Origin: an uncultured Paracoccaceae bacterium
Lineage (GTDB): Bacteria; Pseudomonadota; Alphaproteobacteria; Rhodobacterales; Rhodobacteraceae
Assembly (NCBI GenBank): GCA_938092015.1
Contig: CALKOT010000052.1
Location: 1 to 64,000 of the forward strand
Length of the DNA: 64,000 nucleotides
Reading direction: 5' to 3'
Shown: one piece after another, positions 47,366-56,483 of the stretch
Position numbering within the stretch: position 1 is the first letter of the stretch
How the letters are laid out: the number at the start of each line of letters is the position of its first letter
The notes under the pieces: model-generated
What the model was told of the DNA's origin: nothing
Database searches by the model: none
The model's input: only the letters and a program-made list of their open reading frames with translations
Translations under genes and position numbers: made by a program

Positions 47366-48132
47366 AAGTCTGGTTCATCGGCGCCGGTCCCGGCGACCCC
47401 GATCTGATCACCGTGAAGGCTCAGCGCCTGATCGAAACCTGCAAGGTCTGCCTCTACGCAGGCTCTCTGGTTCCAGAAGCGATTGTTGAAGCCGCGCCCG
47501 CTGATGCTCTGGTCAAAGACACCGCCCCCATGACGCTGGACGAGATCATGGAAGACATCAAAGCCGCCAAAGAAGCTGATCAGGATGTCGCCCGCGTTCA
47601 TTCAGGCGACCCCTCGCTGTACGGCGCCATCGCCGAACAAATCCGCCGATTGAAGGTGCTGGATATCGACTATGAAATCGTTCCCGGCGTTTCGGCCTAT
47701 GCCGCAGCCGCCGCTGCGATGGGGCAAGAACTGACCATTCCAGAGGTCGCGCAAACCGTTATCCTGACCCGCACCGCGATGAAGTCGTCTTCGATGCCAA
47801 CGGGCGAAGACCTCGACACGTTGGGCCGCACGGGCGCGACGCTTGTCATTCACCTTTCTGTCCGAAACCTGCTGGCGATTGAGCGTGAGCTGGCCCCACA
47901 CTACGGCGCGGATTGCCCTGTCGTCGTCGCCTATCGTGTCGGCTGGCCGGACCAGATGTTCATTCGGGGCACGCTGTCGGATATTCGCGACAAAGTCCGC
48001 GCTGAAAAGATCACTCGCACTGCGCTGATCTTCATTGGCCCCGCGCTGAGTGAAACAGACTTCCGCGACAGCGCGCTTTATGATGGGGCATTTCCCCATG
48101 TTCTGAGACCGAAAAAGAAAAAGGCCGCATGA
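47362..48132 (+). CDS. cobM: precorrin-4 C11-methyltransferase
   Basis: 256 aa. WFIGAGPGDPDLITVKAQRLI, HSGDPSLYGAIAEQI and VPGVSAYAAAAAAMGQELTIPEV are CobM/CbiF signatures. Adds the C11 methyl. Overlaps the CbiG-CobJ gene by 4 nt. The C-terminus RPKKKKAA is very basic. Confidence 0.96.
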   Translation: MKVWFIGAGPGDPDLITVKAQRLIETCKVCLYAGSLVPEAIVEAAPADALVKDTAPMTLDEIMEDIKAAKEADQDVARVHSGDPSLYGAIAEQIRRLKVLDIDYEIVPGVSAYAAAAAAMGQELTIPEVAQTVILTRTAMKSSSMPTGEDLDTLGRTGATLVIHLSVRNLLAIERELAPHYGADCPVVVAYRVGWPDQMFIRGTLSDIRDKVRAEKITRTALIFIGPALSETDFRDSALYDGAFPHVLRPKKKKAA

Positions 48133-48308
48133 GCAAAATCGTCAACCTGAGGCAGGCGCGCAAACAGCGGGACCGAGCAGCGCAAGAAGCTGACGGAACA
48201 GCAAATGCAGCCAGCCATGGGCGGACGAAAGCTGAACGACTGGCAGAAGACAAGGCGACTGCAAAAAACGAAAAGCATCTGGATGATCACAAACGGGATA
48301 AGCCATGA
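48129..48308 (+). CDS. DUF4169-family small protein
   Basis: 59 aa, starting MSKIVNLRQARKQRDRAA and continuing SHGRTKAERLAEDKATAKNEKHLDDHKRDKP. This highly charged, probably helical protein matches the DUF4169 pattern (KIVNLR...R.Q..R...A..HGRTKAER...HLD.HKRD). Its function is not known. Start overlaps the cobM stop (ATGA) and its stop overlaps the next start, so it is part of the operon. Confidence 0.9.
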   Translation: MSKIVNLRQARKQRDRAAQEADGTANAASHGRTKAERLAEDKATAKNEKHLDDHKRDKP

Positions 48309-48655
48309 CTTCCGTGCGAATGCTTGGGTTTGTCGACCTCAAACCTGAGGTGTCGGAGGCGACTTTCCGCAAAGCCTTCTATAACTTTTCCCAAGGCCTG
48401 ATCGATCGCGCCCTTTCAACCGGGTGGGCGCTTACACGCCGCCACCCCCATCATGGCTATGACAGCACGCCGCCTGCGCAAACCTGGCTACTGACGACAT
48501 TGTTCCGCGACGCTGTTCAGGCAAAGGCATGTTGGGATTTCATCGAAGGGCGCGATAGCGAGTTTGCTCCTCTGCATGATACGCTTAACAGGCAGGTGAC
48601 GAACGCCACCTTTGCGCTTTATGATGACGTCCCTGTTGGCGAGGGGATGGAATGA
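48305..48655 (+). CDS. conserved hypothetical protein (ferredoxin-like fold suspected)
   Basis: 116 aa, MTSVRMLGFVDLKPEVSEAT start. His-rich patch TRRHPHHGYDSTPP at about 45-58 and aromatic end. No membrane segment. The compact beta-alpha pattern is like dimeric alpha-beta barrel proteins. I believe similar proteins occur in Rhodobacterales as a DUF, but the name is uncertain. Overlaps both neighbours by 4 nt. Confidence 0.75.
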   Translation: MTSVRMLGFVDLKPEVSEATFRKAFYNFSQGLIDRALSTGWALTRRHPHHGYDSTPPAQTWLLTTLFRDAVQAKACWDFIEGRDSEFAPLHDTLNRQVTNATFALYDDVPVGEGME

Positions 48656-49431
48656 GCATCACGATTGAACCAATCACAGGCGTTCTCGGCGCGCGGCTAA
48701 CAGGGCTGAACCTTGCGGCAATCAATTATGATGAGTTCGCTACGCTGAAGGCGGCGCTGGACGAGCATCTTGTTCTTTACGTTCCCGATCAGGACCTTGA
48801 CCGCCACCAGCTGGCGGCGCTGGGTCTGCGGTTCGGGCCGCCGTTCCTCCATCCCATCGTCAACAATGGCTTCAATGACGAACCGGCGGTGCTGGAGCTG
48901 CTGCGCAAGCCTGACGATAAGGCCATGTTTGGCGGCGAAAGCTGGCATGGCGATGTGACGTGGATGAACCCCGTTGGCCATGTCTCAATCCTGCATGGGA
49001 TTCAGGTGCCGCCTGTCGGGGGCGACACCGGGTTCGCTAATACAATTGCGGCCTTCGATGCATTGTCGAACGGCTTGAAGGACATGCTACGGGGGCTTAG
49101 CGCAGTTCACGCCTATCACTGGTACGAGCGCCGCGAAGACCCGGCTTATTCCGCTAAGCACTCAGTTGTGCGCCGTGCAGCCGATGGCCGTGAGGGGCTA
49201 TACATCAACCGCATGTTCACCAACCGGTTTGAAGGCATGACGGTAGAGGAAAGCCAGCCGCTGCTTTTTTATCTTTTCGACCACATGCAGCGGCACGAAT
49301 TCACCTGCCGGTTCCGTTGGGAAAAGGGCGGTGTCATCCTGTGGGACAATCGGTTTACGCTGCATTACCCGATTAACGACTTTTCCGGCCAGCGTCGCCG
49401 CATGATCCGCACAACATCGCTCGAAGCCTAG
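48652..49431 (+). CDS. TauD/TfdA-family Fe(II)/2-oxoglutarate dioxygenase
   Basis: 259 aa. Iron ligands H99 and D101 in SWHGDVTWM, distal H238 in LHYPINDFSG, and Arg253 near RMIRT for 2-oxoglutarate. N-terminus IEPITGVLGARLTGLNL is typical of taurine/2,4-D dioxygenases. The substrate could be a sulfonate, an aryloxy acid or a carnitine-like compound; neighbours do not decide. Lies in the cobalamin strand order without clear functional link. Confidence 0.9.
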   Translation: MSITIEPITGVLGARLTGLNLAAINYDEFATLKAALDEHLVLYVPDQDLDRHQLAALGLRFGPPFLHPIVNNGFNDEPAVLELLRKPDDKAMFGGESWHGDVTWMNPVGHVSILHGIQVPPVGGDTGFANTIAAFDALSNGLKDMLRGLSAVHAYHWYERREDPAYSAKHSVVRRAADGREGLYINRMFTNRFEGMTVEESQPLLFYLFDHMQRHEFTCRFRWEKGGVILWDNRFTLHYPINDFSGQRRRMIRTTSLEA

Positions 49432-49444
49432 AAGGACCGCGCCC

Positions 49445-50116
49445 ATGAACGTCTCAGATGCTGTCGATACGAGGATGAGCTGCCGCGCCTTCACTGACCA
49501 GCCGGTCGATGGCGCGGTTGTGCGACGTCTCTTGGAAAAGGCCAGCCGCGCGCCCTCTGGCGGTAATGTACAGCCCTGGCGGATCTACGCTTTGACGGGC
49601 CAGCCGCTTCAGGGGTTGGTCGATAAGATCGACGCTGGCATTCGGACGAACCCGATGGGAACCCCCACTGAGTACGACATCTATCCCAAGGGCCTGACCG
49701 CCCCTTATCGTGATTATCGTTATAAGGTCGGCGAAGACATGTACGGCCTGCTTGGTATTCCGCGTGAGGACAAGGTGGCCCGCCTTGGCCAGCTGGCGCA
49801 GAACTTCAAGTTCTTCGGCGCACCTGTGGGATTGTTCATGTATCTCGACCGCCAGATGGGCCCACCGCAATGGTCGGATGCAGGCATGTTCCTGCAAACC
49901 ATTATGCTGCTCGCCCGAGAAGAAGGCCTGCATACCTGCGCGCAAGAGGCGTGGGCGATGTGGTATCCAGAAGTGGCCGCCCATGTTGGCGCGCCAGACA
50001 ATGAGATCCTCTTTTGCGGCATGGCGCTTGGCTACAAGGATGAAAATGCGCCGATCAATCAGCTGAGCGCCGAACGCGCCAGCGTTGACGATTTCACGAC
50101 CTTTCAGGGGTTCTGA
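49445..50116 (+). CDS. nitroreductase-family protein
   Basis: 223 aa FMN-dependent enzyme. SCRAFTDQPVDGAVVRRLLEKASRAPSGGNVQPW binds FMN; the dimer and FMN region MFLQTIMLLAREEGLHTCAQEAW is also visible. It is not BluB (5,6-dimethylbenzimidazole synthase), whose RRDVRRF start and length differ. Substrate unknown. The end overlaps cobB by 13 nt tail to tail. Confidence 0.9.
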   Translation: MNVSDAVDTRMSCRAFTDQPVDGAVVRRLLEKASRAPSGGNVQPWRIYALTGQPLQGLVDKIDAGIRTNPMGTPTEYDIYPKGLTAPYRDYRYKVGEDMYGLLGIPREDKVARLGQLAQNFKFFGAPVGLFMYLDRQMGPPQWSDAGMFLQTIMLLAREEGLHTCAQEAWAMWYPEVAAHVGAPDNEILFCGMALGYKDENAPINQLSAERASVDDFTTFQGF

Positions 50117-51396
50117 AGGACAGGCGCAATGATATGAGCGAAGGAGCCTGCAACCTGTCCGACCTTCAGGCCAATCTCGCCCAGATCGGTTCCTTCGGCG
50201 TCTTTCGCTGCGAACAGCCCCGGCGCATCGCCTTGTTCAGCGATGGTGGCGTAATGGAATTCATGGGCGTTGATCTGCGCAGGCAGCCAAGGCGTGTTGG
50301 TGGTCGTAAGGTTTCGATAACCAAGGTGCAGCTTTCGCGCGGCAAAACTCGTCTCCAACGGGAGCAACCCCAGCATTTCATGCCGGGCGCCGTCTTTATC
50401 GATGATGCCCCTGCCAAGGGTCATGTACCCACCACACTCCCCATAGACGCGTGCGCCGCGATCGGCGGCGGATCGCATGCCAGCCTTGAAGGTTTCAGCG
50501 GCGGCGAGGACGCCACCATTCAGTTCCGGATACCCGCCGGGCAGGAAGACCGCGTCGACATCCGCGTCCGGCCCTTCGTTGGCGAGCGGGGAAAAGAAGC
50601 GCACCTCAGCCCCCGCCGCGCGCCAGTCAGACAACATGTGTGGGTAGGAAAAGGCATAGGCCTTGTCCCGCGCCACGGCGATGCGCTGGCCAAGGGGTGG
50701 AACTGGTATGATGGCGCCATCGGTGATCAGTGGCGCGGCAGCTTCAATCAAAGCGTCGATGTTGAGCGAGGCTTCGATGATCTCAGCGGCCACTTGAATG
50801 AACGCCTCCAGATCGTCCCGTTCCTCGGCCTGAACAAGGCCAAGATGACGAGATGGCGTGGTCAGCACCTCATTTCGCGCAATGCCTCCGAAGTTCGAGA
50901 ACCCAGCACTTTCAACTGCTTGCCCTGCGATCCTTGCGTGACGGTCAGACCCGACCCGGTTCAGGACGGCGCCCGCTATGGTCAAATCGGACCGCAGGAC
51001 GCGCGCGCCAGCCAGCGGCAGCGCAGCCGAACCAGCCTGCCGCGCTGCGTCCAGCGCCATGACGACCGGCGCGCCCAGAACCGACGCCAGATCAGCCGCC
51101 GAACCGCGCCCATCAGGGGCGCCGTCCAAGAGGCCAACAGCGCCTTCGACTACCAGAAACTCAGCGCCAATTCGGCCAACCCGCGCCCTGATCTCATCCC
51201 CACTCATCGCCCATGCATCAAGAGTGATCGACGCGCCGCCTGTCGCCGCTTCGTGAAAGCGCGGATCAATGTAGTCGGGCCCGGATTTCGCCGCAGCGAC
51301 GTTCATGCCACGGTTACGCAAGGCGCGCAGCAGACCGAGCGTCACGATGGTTTTGCCAGCGCCCGAGGACGGGGCGGAAATAAGAAGTCCCTTCAT
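50104..51396 (-). CDS. cobB: cobyrinate a,c-diamide synthase
   Basis: 430 aa. ATP site APSSGAGKTIVTLGLLRAL at residue 8; C-terminal glutaminase-like domain with VFLPGGYPELNG and GECGGYMTLGRGI (nucleophile Cys in ECGGY), closing with ...AQINAHEFHYA. Amidates the a and c side chains of the corrin. On the minus strand, facing cbiD with about 60 bp in between. Confidence 0.95.
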   Translation of the reverse strand: MKGLLISAPSSGAGKTIVTLGLLRALRNRGMNVAAAKSGPDYIDPRFHEAATGGASITLDAWAMSGDEIRARVGRIGAEFLVVEGAVGLLDGAPDGRGSAADLASVLGAPVVMALDAARQAGSAALPLAGARVLRSDLTIAGAVLNRVGSDRHARIAGQAVESAGFSNFGGIARNEVLTTPSRHLGLVQAEERDDLEAFIQVAAEIIEASLNIDALIEAAAPLITDGAIIPVPPLGQRIAVARDKAYAFSYPHMLSDWRAAGAEVRFFSPLANEGPDADVDAVFLPGGYPELNGGVLAAAETFKAGMRSAADRGARVYGECGGYMTLGRGIIDKDGARHEMLGLLPLETSFAARKLHLGYRNLTTTNTPWLPAQINAHEFHYATIAEQGDAPGLFAAKDAEGTDLGEIGLKVGQVAGSFAHIIAPVLQNP

Positions 51397-51457
51397 CCTG
51401 CCTTTCTAATCGCAGCCGCAGGGCGCGACGAGCCAAAAACGACGCATCGGGGCGACA

Positions 51458-52528
51458 ATGGCGCGTAAACCCGATGGCCCCCTTCGCACCGGCTTTACCA
51501 CGGGCGCCTGCGCGACGGCGGGGGTGAAGGCGGCATATCTGCGCCTGCTAACCAGCGCGTGGCCCAAACAGGTGCAAATCACCCTGCCCCGTGGCGAAAC
51601 GCCGATCTTTACCTTGCATACGACAAGTTTCGCTGATGACGAGGCGACCGCCAGCATCATCAAGGACGCAGGCGACGACCCTGACGTGACCCATCAGGCC
51701 GAGATTATCGCAACTGTAGCGCTTGCCCCAGCTGGCAACGGCGTCAGTTTTCATGCGGGGACAGGCGTCGGCATGGTCACGAAACCGGGCCTGCCAATCC
51801 CACCGGGGGAACCTGCAATCAACCCGGTGCCCCGCCAGATGATGTCGGGCGTGATCCGCGACCTGGCGGCGGAACATGGCGCTTCGGGCGATGTGAGGAT
51901 CACCATTTCAGTTACCGGCGGCGAAGAACTGGCTGCAAAAACGTGGAACCCGCGTCTTGGTATCGAAGGCGGCCTGTCGATCCTCGGCACAACGGGGATC
52001 GTGCGACCGTTTTCCTGCGCCGCCTGGATCGCCTCCATCCATCGCGGGATTGATGTGGCGCGGGCTGCGGGTTTGGACCATGTCGTGGGTTCCACAGGTG
52101 CAACGTCCGAAATGACAGCGCAGCGCCATTACACTCTGCCTGACCACGCGATGCTGGACATGGGGGATTTTGCCGGCGGGATGCTGAAGTATCTCGCCAA
52201 AAACCAGATTCCGCGCGTCACCATCGCTGGCGGCTTTGGCAAACTGACTAAACTGGCTCAAGGGGCCGTGGACCTTCATTCCGGCCGCAGTCAGGTGGAT
52301 TTCGCCACCCTTTCCAATTGCGCTGCCGTTCCCAGCGCCGATCGAGCAAAAGTGGCCGCAAGCAATACGGCGCAAGAGGCGCTGACGATCATCGGCCCCG
52401 CCTTGGCCGATGAAATTGCGCATACCGCCCGTGACAAGGCCCACGCACTTGTTCGAGGCGCCGAGATAGATATCCAGGTCATGGTAATCGCCCGTGACGG
52501 CATCATCTTAGCGGAAACGTCGGGATGA
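51458..52528 (+). CDS. cbiD: cobalt-precorrin-5B (C1)-methyltransferase
   Basis: 356 aa. LRTGFTTGACATAGVKAAYL near residue 10 is the CbiD signature; later GTTGIVRPFSCAAW and HVVGSTGATSE. CbiD replaces CobF in the cobalt-early route, and in several alphaproteobacteria also stands in for CobF in oxygen-dependent pathways. Overlaps cobK (ATGA). Confidence 0.95.
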   Translation: MARKPDGPLRTGFTTGACATAGVKAAYLRLLTSAWPKQVQITLPRGETPIFTLHTTSFADDEATASIIKDAGDDPDVTHQAEIIATVALAPAGNGVSFHAGTGVGMVTKPGLPIPPGEPAINPVPRQMMSGVIRDLAAEHGASGDVRITISVTGGEELAAKTWNPRLGIEGGLSILGTTGIVRPFSCAAWIASIHRGIDVARAAGLDHVVGSTGATSEMTAQRHYTLPDHAMLDMGDFAGGMLKYLAKNQIPRVTIAGGFGKLTKLAQGAVDLHSGRSQVDFATLSNCAAVPSADRAKVAASNTAQEALTIIGPALADEIAHTARDKAHALVRGAEIDIQVMVIARDGIILAETSG

Positions 52529-53256
52529 GCCGCACTCTTCTACTCGCCGGAACGGGCGATGCACGGCGGATTGCTAAGGATCTCAGCGACCTTCCGATTA
52601 TTGCATCCCTTTCTGGCGCAACTGCCGCCCCTGCGGAGTACCCTTGCGACCTCCGCACTGGTGGGTTTGGCGGCGCCAAGGCGATGGCGACTTGGCTGAT
52701 AGATAACGACATCGCAGCTGTCATAGATGCGACGCACCCATTTGCCACGCAGATCAGCGCGAATGCCGTTGCAGCGACAAATTCAACCAACACGCCTATC
52801 ACACGCATCGTTCGACCAGCATGGATGCAGGCGCCGGGTGAGAAATGGATCAAAGTGCCGACCGTTGAAGCGGCGGCCAAAGCCTTGCCTGCTGGCGCCC
52901 GCGCTTTTCTTGCCACCGGTCGCGGCAGTCAGGATGCCTTCATCGCGCGGCGAAATGTCTGGTGCGCTCTTCGGCTGATAGACCAGCCGAAAACAACCTA
53001 CCCCGGAAATGGTGAGTATATCGTCTCACGCCCGCCTTTCGATGAGCATTCTGAAATTGCCTTGTTCAAACTGCTGGGCATTACCCATCTGGTTGTCAAA
53101 AACGCAGGCGGCGCAGCGGCTCGCACAAAACTGACTGCTGCGGGGAAGTTGAACATCCCGATTATAATTGTCTCTCGCCCCGAAGAGACGAATGCAGCGT
53201 CCGCCATTGCCCGCGATGACCTGCGCAAGTGGCTGCAAGCGATCAACATCATTTGA
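52525..53256 (+). CDS. cobK: precorrin-6A / cobalt-precorrin-6A reductase
   Basis: 243 aa. LLLAGTGDARRIAKDL at the N-terminus, DATHPFATQISANAV, and LVVKNAGGAAARTKLTAA are CobK/CbiJ features. NADPH reduces the macrocycle. Coupled to cbiD by a 4-nt overlap. The CobK or CbiJ name depends on whether cobalt is already in the ring. Confidence 0.95.
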   Translation: MSRTLLLAGTGDARRIAKDLSDLPIIASLSGATAAPAEYPCDLRTGGFGGAKAMATWLIDNDIAAVIDATHPFATQISANAVAATNSTNTPITRIVRPAWMQAPGEKWIKVPTVEAAAKALPAGARAFLATGRGSQDAFIARRNVWCALRLIDQPKTTYPGNGEYIVSRPPFDEHSEIALFKLLGITHLVVKNAGGAAARTKLTAAGKLNIPIIIVSRPEETNAASAIARDDLRKWLQAINII

Positions 53257-53332
53257 CCCCCGCGTTAACTGTTGAATTCCCCACCAGTACCGGCACACTC
53301 CGCCAAACGCGCAGCAGGAGGGGGTCCACACC

Positions 53333-54643
53333 ATGCTCAGTAAGGAAATCAACGACCTGATCACACGGGTCGGCCCTGATGATGGCGCCGGAAAGGTCCT
53401 TCGCCGCTACTGGCAACCGGCCGCTTTGACAGTTGAGCTGGATGGGGAAAGACCCGTCGCAGCCGTTCGCCTAATGGGCGAAGATCTCGTTCTTTTCCGA
53501 GATAATGAAGGTGAGCTGGGCCTGATTGGCCGCCAATGCCCACATCGCGGCGCAGATCTTTGTTATGGTCGCCGGGAAGATAATGGCATGCGTTGCCCGT
53601 TCCACGGCTGGCATTTTGACCGCAGCGGTCAATGCGTCGAACAACCGGGGGAGCCTGAAGGATCTCGCATGCACGAACAAATCAGCGTGCCCAGTTATCC
53701 GGTTGTAGAAAAGAACGGGATCATCTTCGCCTATATGGGCCCCGGCGATCCGCCCCCCTTTCCAGCGCTTGACTGTTTTACGGCGCCCGACACCCATGTT
53801 TTCGCCTTCAAAGGCCTTTGGGAATGCAATTGGCTCCAGGCGATGGAAGTGGGGATTGACCCAGCCCATGCATCTTTCCTTCATCGGTTTCTCGAAGACG
53901 AAGATCCGGAAGACAGCTACGGCAAGCAGTTTCGCGACAAGGCCGTGAACACAGAAATGACGATGACGCAGTTGCTGCGAGAATACCCTCGACCCGAGAT
54001 AAAGGTGGAAGAGACGGACTATGGCATGCGCCTCATAGCGCTCCGTCACCTCGACGACGGTCGGACGCATGTCCGTGTGACCAATCAGATCTTCCCTGAA
54101 GCGATCTGCATCCCGATCTCGAATGAAATGATCATCACCCAGTGGCATGTGCCCGTCGATGATGAGAATTGCTATTGGTATTCCATGTTCACCAGCTTTG
54201 GTGATCCGATGAACAAGAACCTGATGCGAGAGCAGCGGATGAAAGAACACCGTCTGCCCGATTACGCCCCGCTGAAGAACAAGCGCAACAACTATGGTTA
54301 TGACCCGGCGGAGCAGGCGCGCGAGACCTATACAGGCATGGGGATGGACATCAACGTGCACGATCAGTGGGCGGTAGAAAGCCCTGGGCCAATCTTTGAC
54401 CGCACGAAAGAGCATCTGGGCAAGACCGATGTCGGGATCATCAAATACCGCAAGATACTTCGAGAAGCCATTGCATCACTTAATGATAATGGTGATGCTC
54501 TAAAGATGCAGAACGGTGGAACAGAAGACATCACAGGGCCGATATCAGTGGACGCCATTGGTCAGGATGCCGACTGGTCCAAGGTTTATGAGGCCCAGGA
54601 CAAAGAACGCCGCGCCGCTTGCGAATGGATCGACAAAGCGTGA
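53333..54643 (+). CDS. Rieske non-haem iron oxygenase, alpha subunit
   Basis: 436 aa. Rieske cluster: C69-x-H71 (CPHRGADL) and C88-x2-H91 (CPFHGWHFD). Catalytic domain: D176-x2-H179-x4-H184 in GIDPAHASFLHRF. AGGAGGGGG precedes the ATG. No ferredoxin or reductase gene is adjacent. It overlaps the next gene, a glutamine-synthetase-like ligase, by 4 nt; this pair recalls aniline-type pathways, where an amine is first gamma-glutamylated and then oxygenated. Actual substrate unknown. Confidence 0.92.
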   Translation: MLSKEINDLITRVGPDDGAGKVLRRYWQPAALTVELDGERPVAAVRLMGEDLVLFRDNEGELGLIGRQCPHRGADLCYGRREDNGMRCPFHGWHFDRSGQCVEQPGEPEGSRMHEQISVPSYPVVEKNGIIFAYMGPGDPPPFPALDCFTAPDTHVFAFKGLWECNWLQAMEVGIDPAHASFLHRFLEDEDPEDSYGKQFRDKAVNTEMTMTQLLREYPRPEIKVEETDYGMRLIALRHLDDGRTHVRVTNQIFPEAICIPISNEMIITQWHVPVDDENCYWYSMFTSFGDPMNKNLMREQRMKEHRLPDYAPLKNKRNNYGYDPAEQARETYTGMGMDINVHDQWAVESPGPIFDRTKEHLGKTDVGIIKYRKILREAIASLNDNGDALKMQNGGTEDITGPISVDAIGQDADWSKVYEAQDKERRAACEWIDKA

Positions 54644-56082
54644 GCGTGACCGACGGAATGTTGGGGCGTCTTGGCCTGTTGCCCGCCGATGCAGATGAAC
54701 AAACCGCCGATCTGATCGCGCAGATCAAAGAAGACGGTATTGAAACTGTTCGCTTTCTCTTCCCAGATCAGCACGGCGTGTTGCGCGGTAAAGCGTTGGT
54801 GGCAGATTCTGTAAAGTCGGCCTGCCGTAACGGGGTAAACGCGCCATCCTCTCTAGCCCTCAAGGACACCTCGCATCGCACCGCGTTTGATGTTTGGAAC
54901 GATGATGCGGGTTTTGGCGCAGGGGCAATGACCGGCGCAAGCGACTTGCTGTTGATCCCTCACCCGACCACATATCGCCGCCTGCCATGGTCACCACACT
55001 CGGCATGGGTGCTTTGCGATATCGCGCAGACGACCGGCACAGCGATCCCCTTTGCGTCCCGTTCCGTTCTGCGCACGGCCATCGACCGGTTGGCTAGTCG
55101 GAACATGCAGATAATTTGCGGCCTTGAGGTCGAGTTCCATGTGTTTCGGATCGAAGACGACCGGATGAGGCACGCCGACGGTGGAATGCCGGGCGCGGCG
55201 CCGAAAACACTTCCGCTGAACCATGGATATCAGCTGCTGACTGACAATCACTACGGCGCCGCAGAGGATCTGCTAGACGACATTCGCCGCACAGCAACAG
55301 CCATGGGGCTGAGCGTCAGATCTGCTGAGGTAGAGTTTGGCCCCAGCCAGTTTGAGTTCACCTTCGATCCTGCCCCGGCGATGGAACATGCTGACAACAT
55401 GGTCATTTTTCGAACCATGGTTAGACAGTTGTGCCAACGCAAAGGCCTTCACGCGACTTTCATGTGCCGCCCTGCTGCAGCGTTTGCTGCGGCGAGTGGA
55501 TGGCATTTGCACCAATCACTCGTCTCAACAGAAACCGGCGAAAATCTCTTTATGTCCGCTAATGAAACACTGACGCCACAAGCGGCAGGGTGGATCTCTG
55601 GGCTTTTAGCGCATGCAGAAGAAAGCTGCCTTCTGACCACCCCTACAGTGAATGGCTACAAACGTTACCAGCCCTTCCAACTTGCGCCCGACCGTATCCA
55701 GTGGGGACGGGATAACCGGGGCGCAATGATCCGCGCGCTTCTGCGCCCTGGCGACGAGGCAAGCCGTGTAGAGAACCGGGTGGCGGAACCTGCGGCCAAT
55801 CCACATTACTTCTTCGCCTCGCAAATTCTGTCCGGGCTTAGTGGGATTGAACAGGGTCTGCAGCCGCAACCCCCTGTTGAGACGCCCTACCAATCTGACG
55901 CTAAAACGATCCCAACAAATTTAGGCGATGCAATTGCTGCTTTTGAGGCAGGGACTTTTTACCGAAATACTCTTGGCGATGAATTCGTCACATATCTGTC
56001 CCATCTCAAACGGGCTGAATGGAACCGATACCTCGCAACTGTCTCTGAATGGGAAGATCGGGAGTATTCCACCCTGTTTTGA
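54640..56082 (+). CDS. glutamine-synthetase-family protein (gamma-glutamylamide ligase candidate)
   Basis: 480 aa from GTG 54640 (GTGA overlap); TTG 54619 and ATG 54625 are alternatives. GS features: FLFPDQHGVLRGK, GLEVEFHVFR (metal Glu), WHLHQSLVS, NGYKRYQPFQLAPDRIQWGRDNRGAMIRA and ENRVAEPAANPHYFFA. It lacks the length and adenylylation end of housekeeping GlnA, so it more likely joins glutamate to another amine, as PuuA, GlnT or TdnQ/AtdA1 do. Coupled to the Rieske gene. The cobalamin riboswitch starts about 90 bp after. Confidence 0.9.
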   Translation: MSVTDGMLGRLGLLPADADEQTADLIAQIKEDGIETVRFLFPDQHGVLRGKALVADSVKSACRNGVNAPSSLALKDTSHRTAFDVWNDDAGFGAGAMTGASDLLLIPHPTTYRRLPWSPHSAWVLCDIAQTTGTAIPFASRSVLRTAIDRLASRNMQIICGLEVEFHVFRIEDDRMRHADGGMPGAAPKTLPLNHGYQLLTDNHYGAAEDLLDDIRRTATAMGLSVRSAEVEFGPSQFEFTFDPAPAMEHADNMVIFRTMVRQLCQRKGLHATFMCRPAAAFAAASGWHLHQSLVSTETGENLFMSANETLTPQAAGWISGLLAHAEESCLLTTPTVNGYKRYQPFQLAPDRIQWGRDNRGAMIRALLRPGDEASRVENRVAEPAANPHYFFASQILSGLSGIEQGLQPQPPVETPYQSDAKTIPTNLGDAIAAFEAGTFYRNTLGDEFVTYLSHLKRAEWNRYLATVSEWEDREYSTLF

Positions 56083-56169
56083 TCCATCGCAACGCCGCAA
56101 ATAGCGCTTCATCTGTCGCCCTGCTCGCTTGACAGACTCACTGCACTCAGCCCAAAAGAAAACACGCAT

Positions 56170-56359
56170 GGTTCCTCGCCAATCTGCTTAGAAGCGGAGA
56201 GAGGACGAACAGGGAATGCGGAACCACCAGACCCAATCAGGGGGGTGGAATCCGCAGCCGCCCCCGCGACTGTGAGCGGAGAGCGTCCCGTCCAATCCCA
56301 CTGGCGTATGCCGGGAAGGGGGACGAAGGCGCATCGACCCGTGAGCCAGGAGACCTGCC
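56170..56359 (+). promoter_or_regulatory. cobalamin (AdoCbl) riboswitch
   Basis: Core parts in order: GGTTCCTCGCC (56170), AACAGGGAATGCGG, GCAGCCGCCCCCGCGACTG (56265-56283), CCACTGG...CCGGGAAGG, and the B12 box GAGCCAGGAGACCTGCC (56343-56359). Order and spacing fit the family. Controls hupE, 125 bp downstream; see the SD hairpin. Confidence 0.95.
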
Positions 56360-56462
56360 ATGCGCCGTGCTGGGGACAGTGCGGATACGTGAAACGGACG
56401 GGGTGTTCCGTGTTACGACCTTTCGGCCCTGTTCCGGGGCATGCGAAGGCCGGGCGCAGACC

Positions 56463-56476
56463 CCCTCGAAAGAGGG
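56463..56476 (+). promoter_or_regulatory. hupE: hairpin covering the hupE ribosome-binding site
   Basis: CCCTC-GAAA-GAGGG, a 5-bp stem with a GNRA loop. GAGGG (56472-56476) is the Shine-Dalgarno, 7 nt before the ATG. Pairing would block translation, giving a translational output for the riboswitch. Confidence 0.6.
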
Positions 56477-56483
56477 TACTGAT

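Noticed and set aside
49445-50116. Nitroreductase as BluB of the cobalamin lower-ligand pathway
   Set aside because: The FMN-binding start and overall length match general nitroreductases, not BluB; only the location suggests it.
50134-51468. Plus-strand open frame of 444 codons opposite cobB
   Set aside because: cobB is clear on the other strand with its motifs; this is a shadow frame rich in Arg, Gly and Pro.
53471-54415. Minus-strand frame opposite the Rieske oxygenase gene
   Set aside because: Shadow of a well-supported gene; no family features.
54619-54640. Start of the glutamine-synthetase-like gene at TTG 54619 or ATG 54625
   Set aside because: GTG 54640 gives the 4-nt overlap used by most gene pairs here; the earlier starts lie inside the Rieske gene, but ATG 54625 is not fully excluded.
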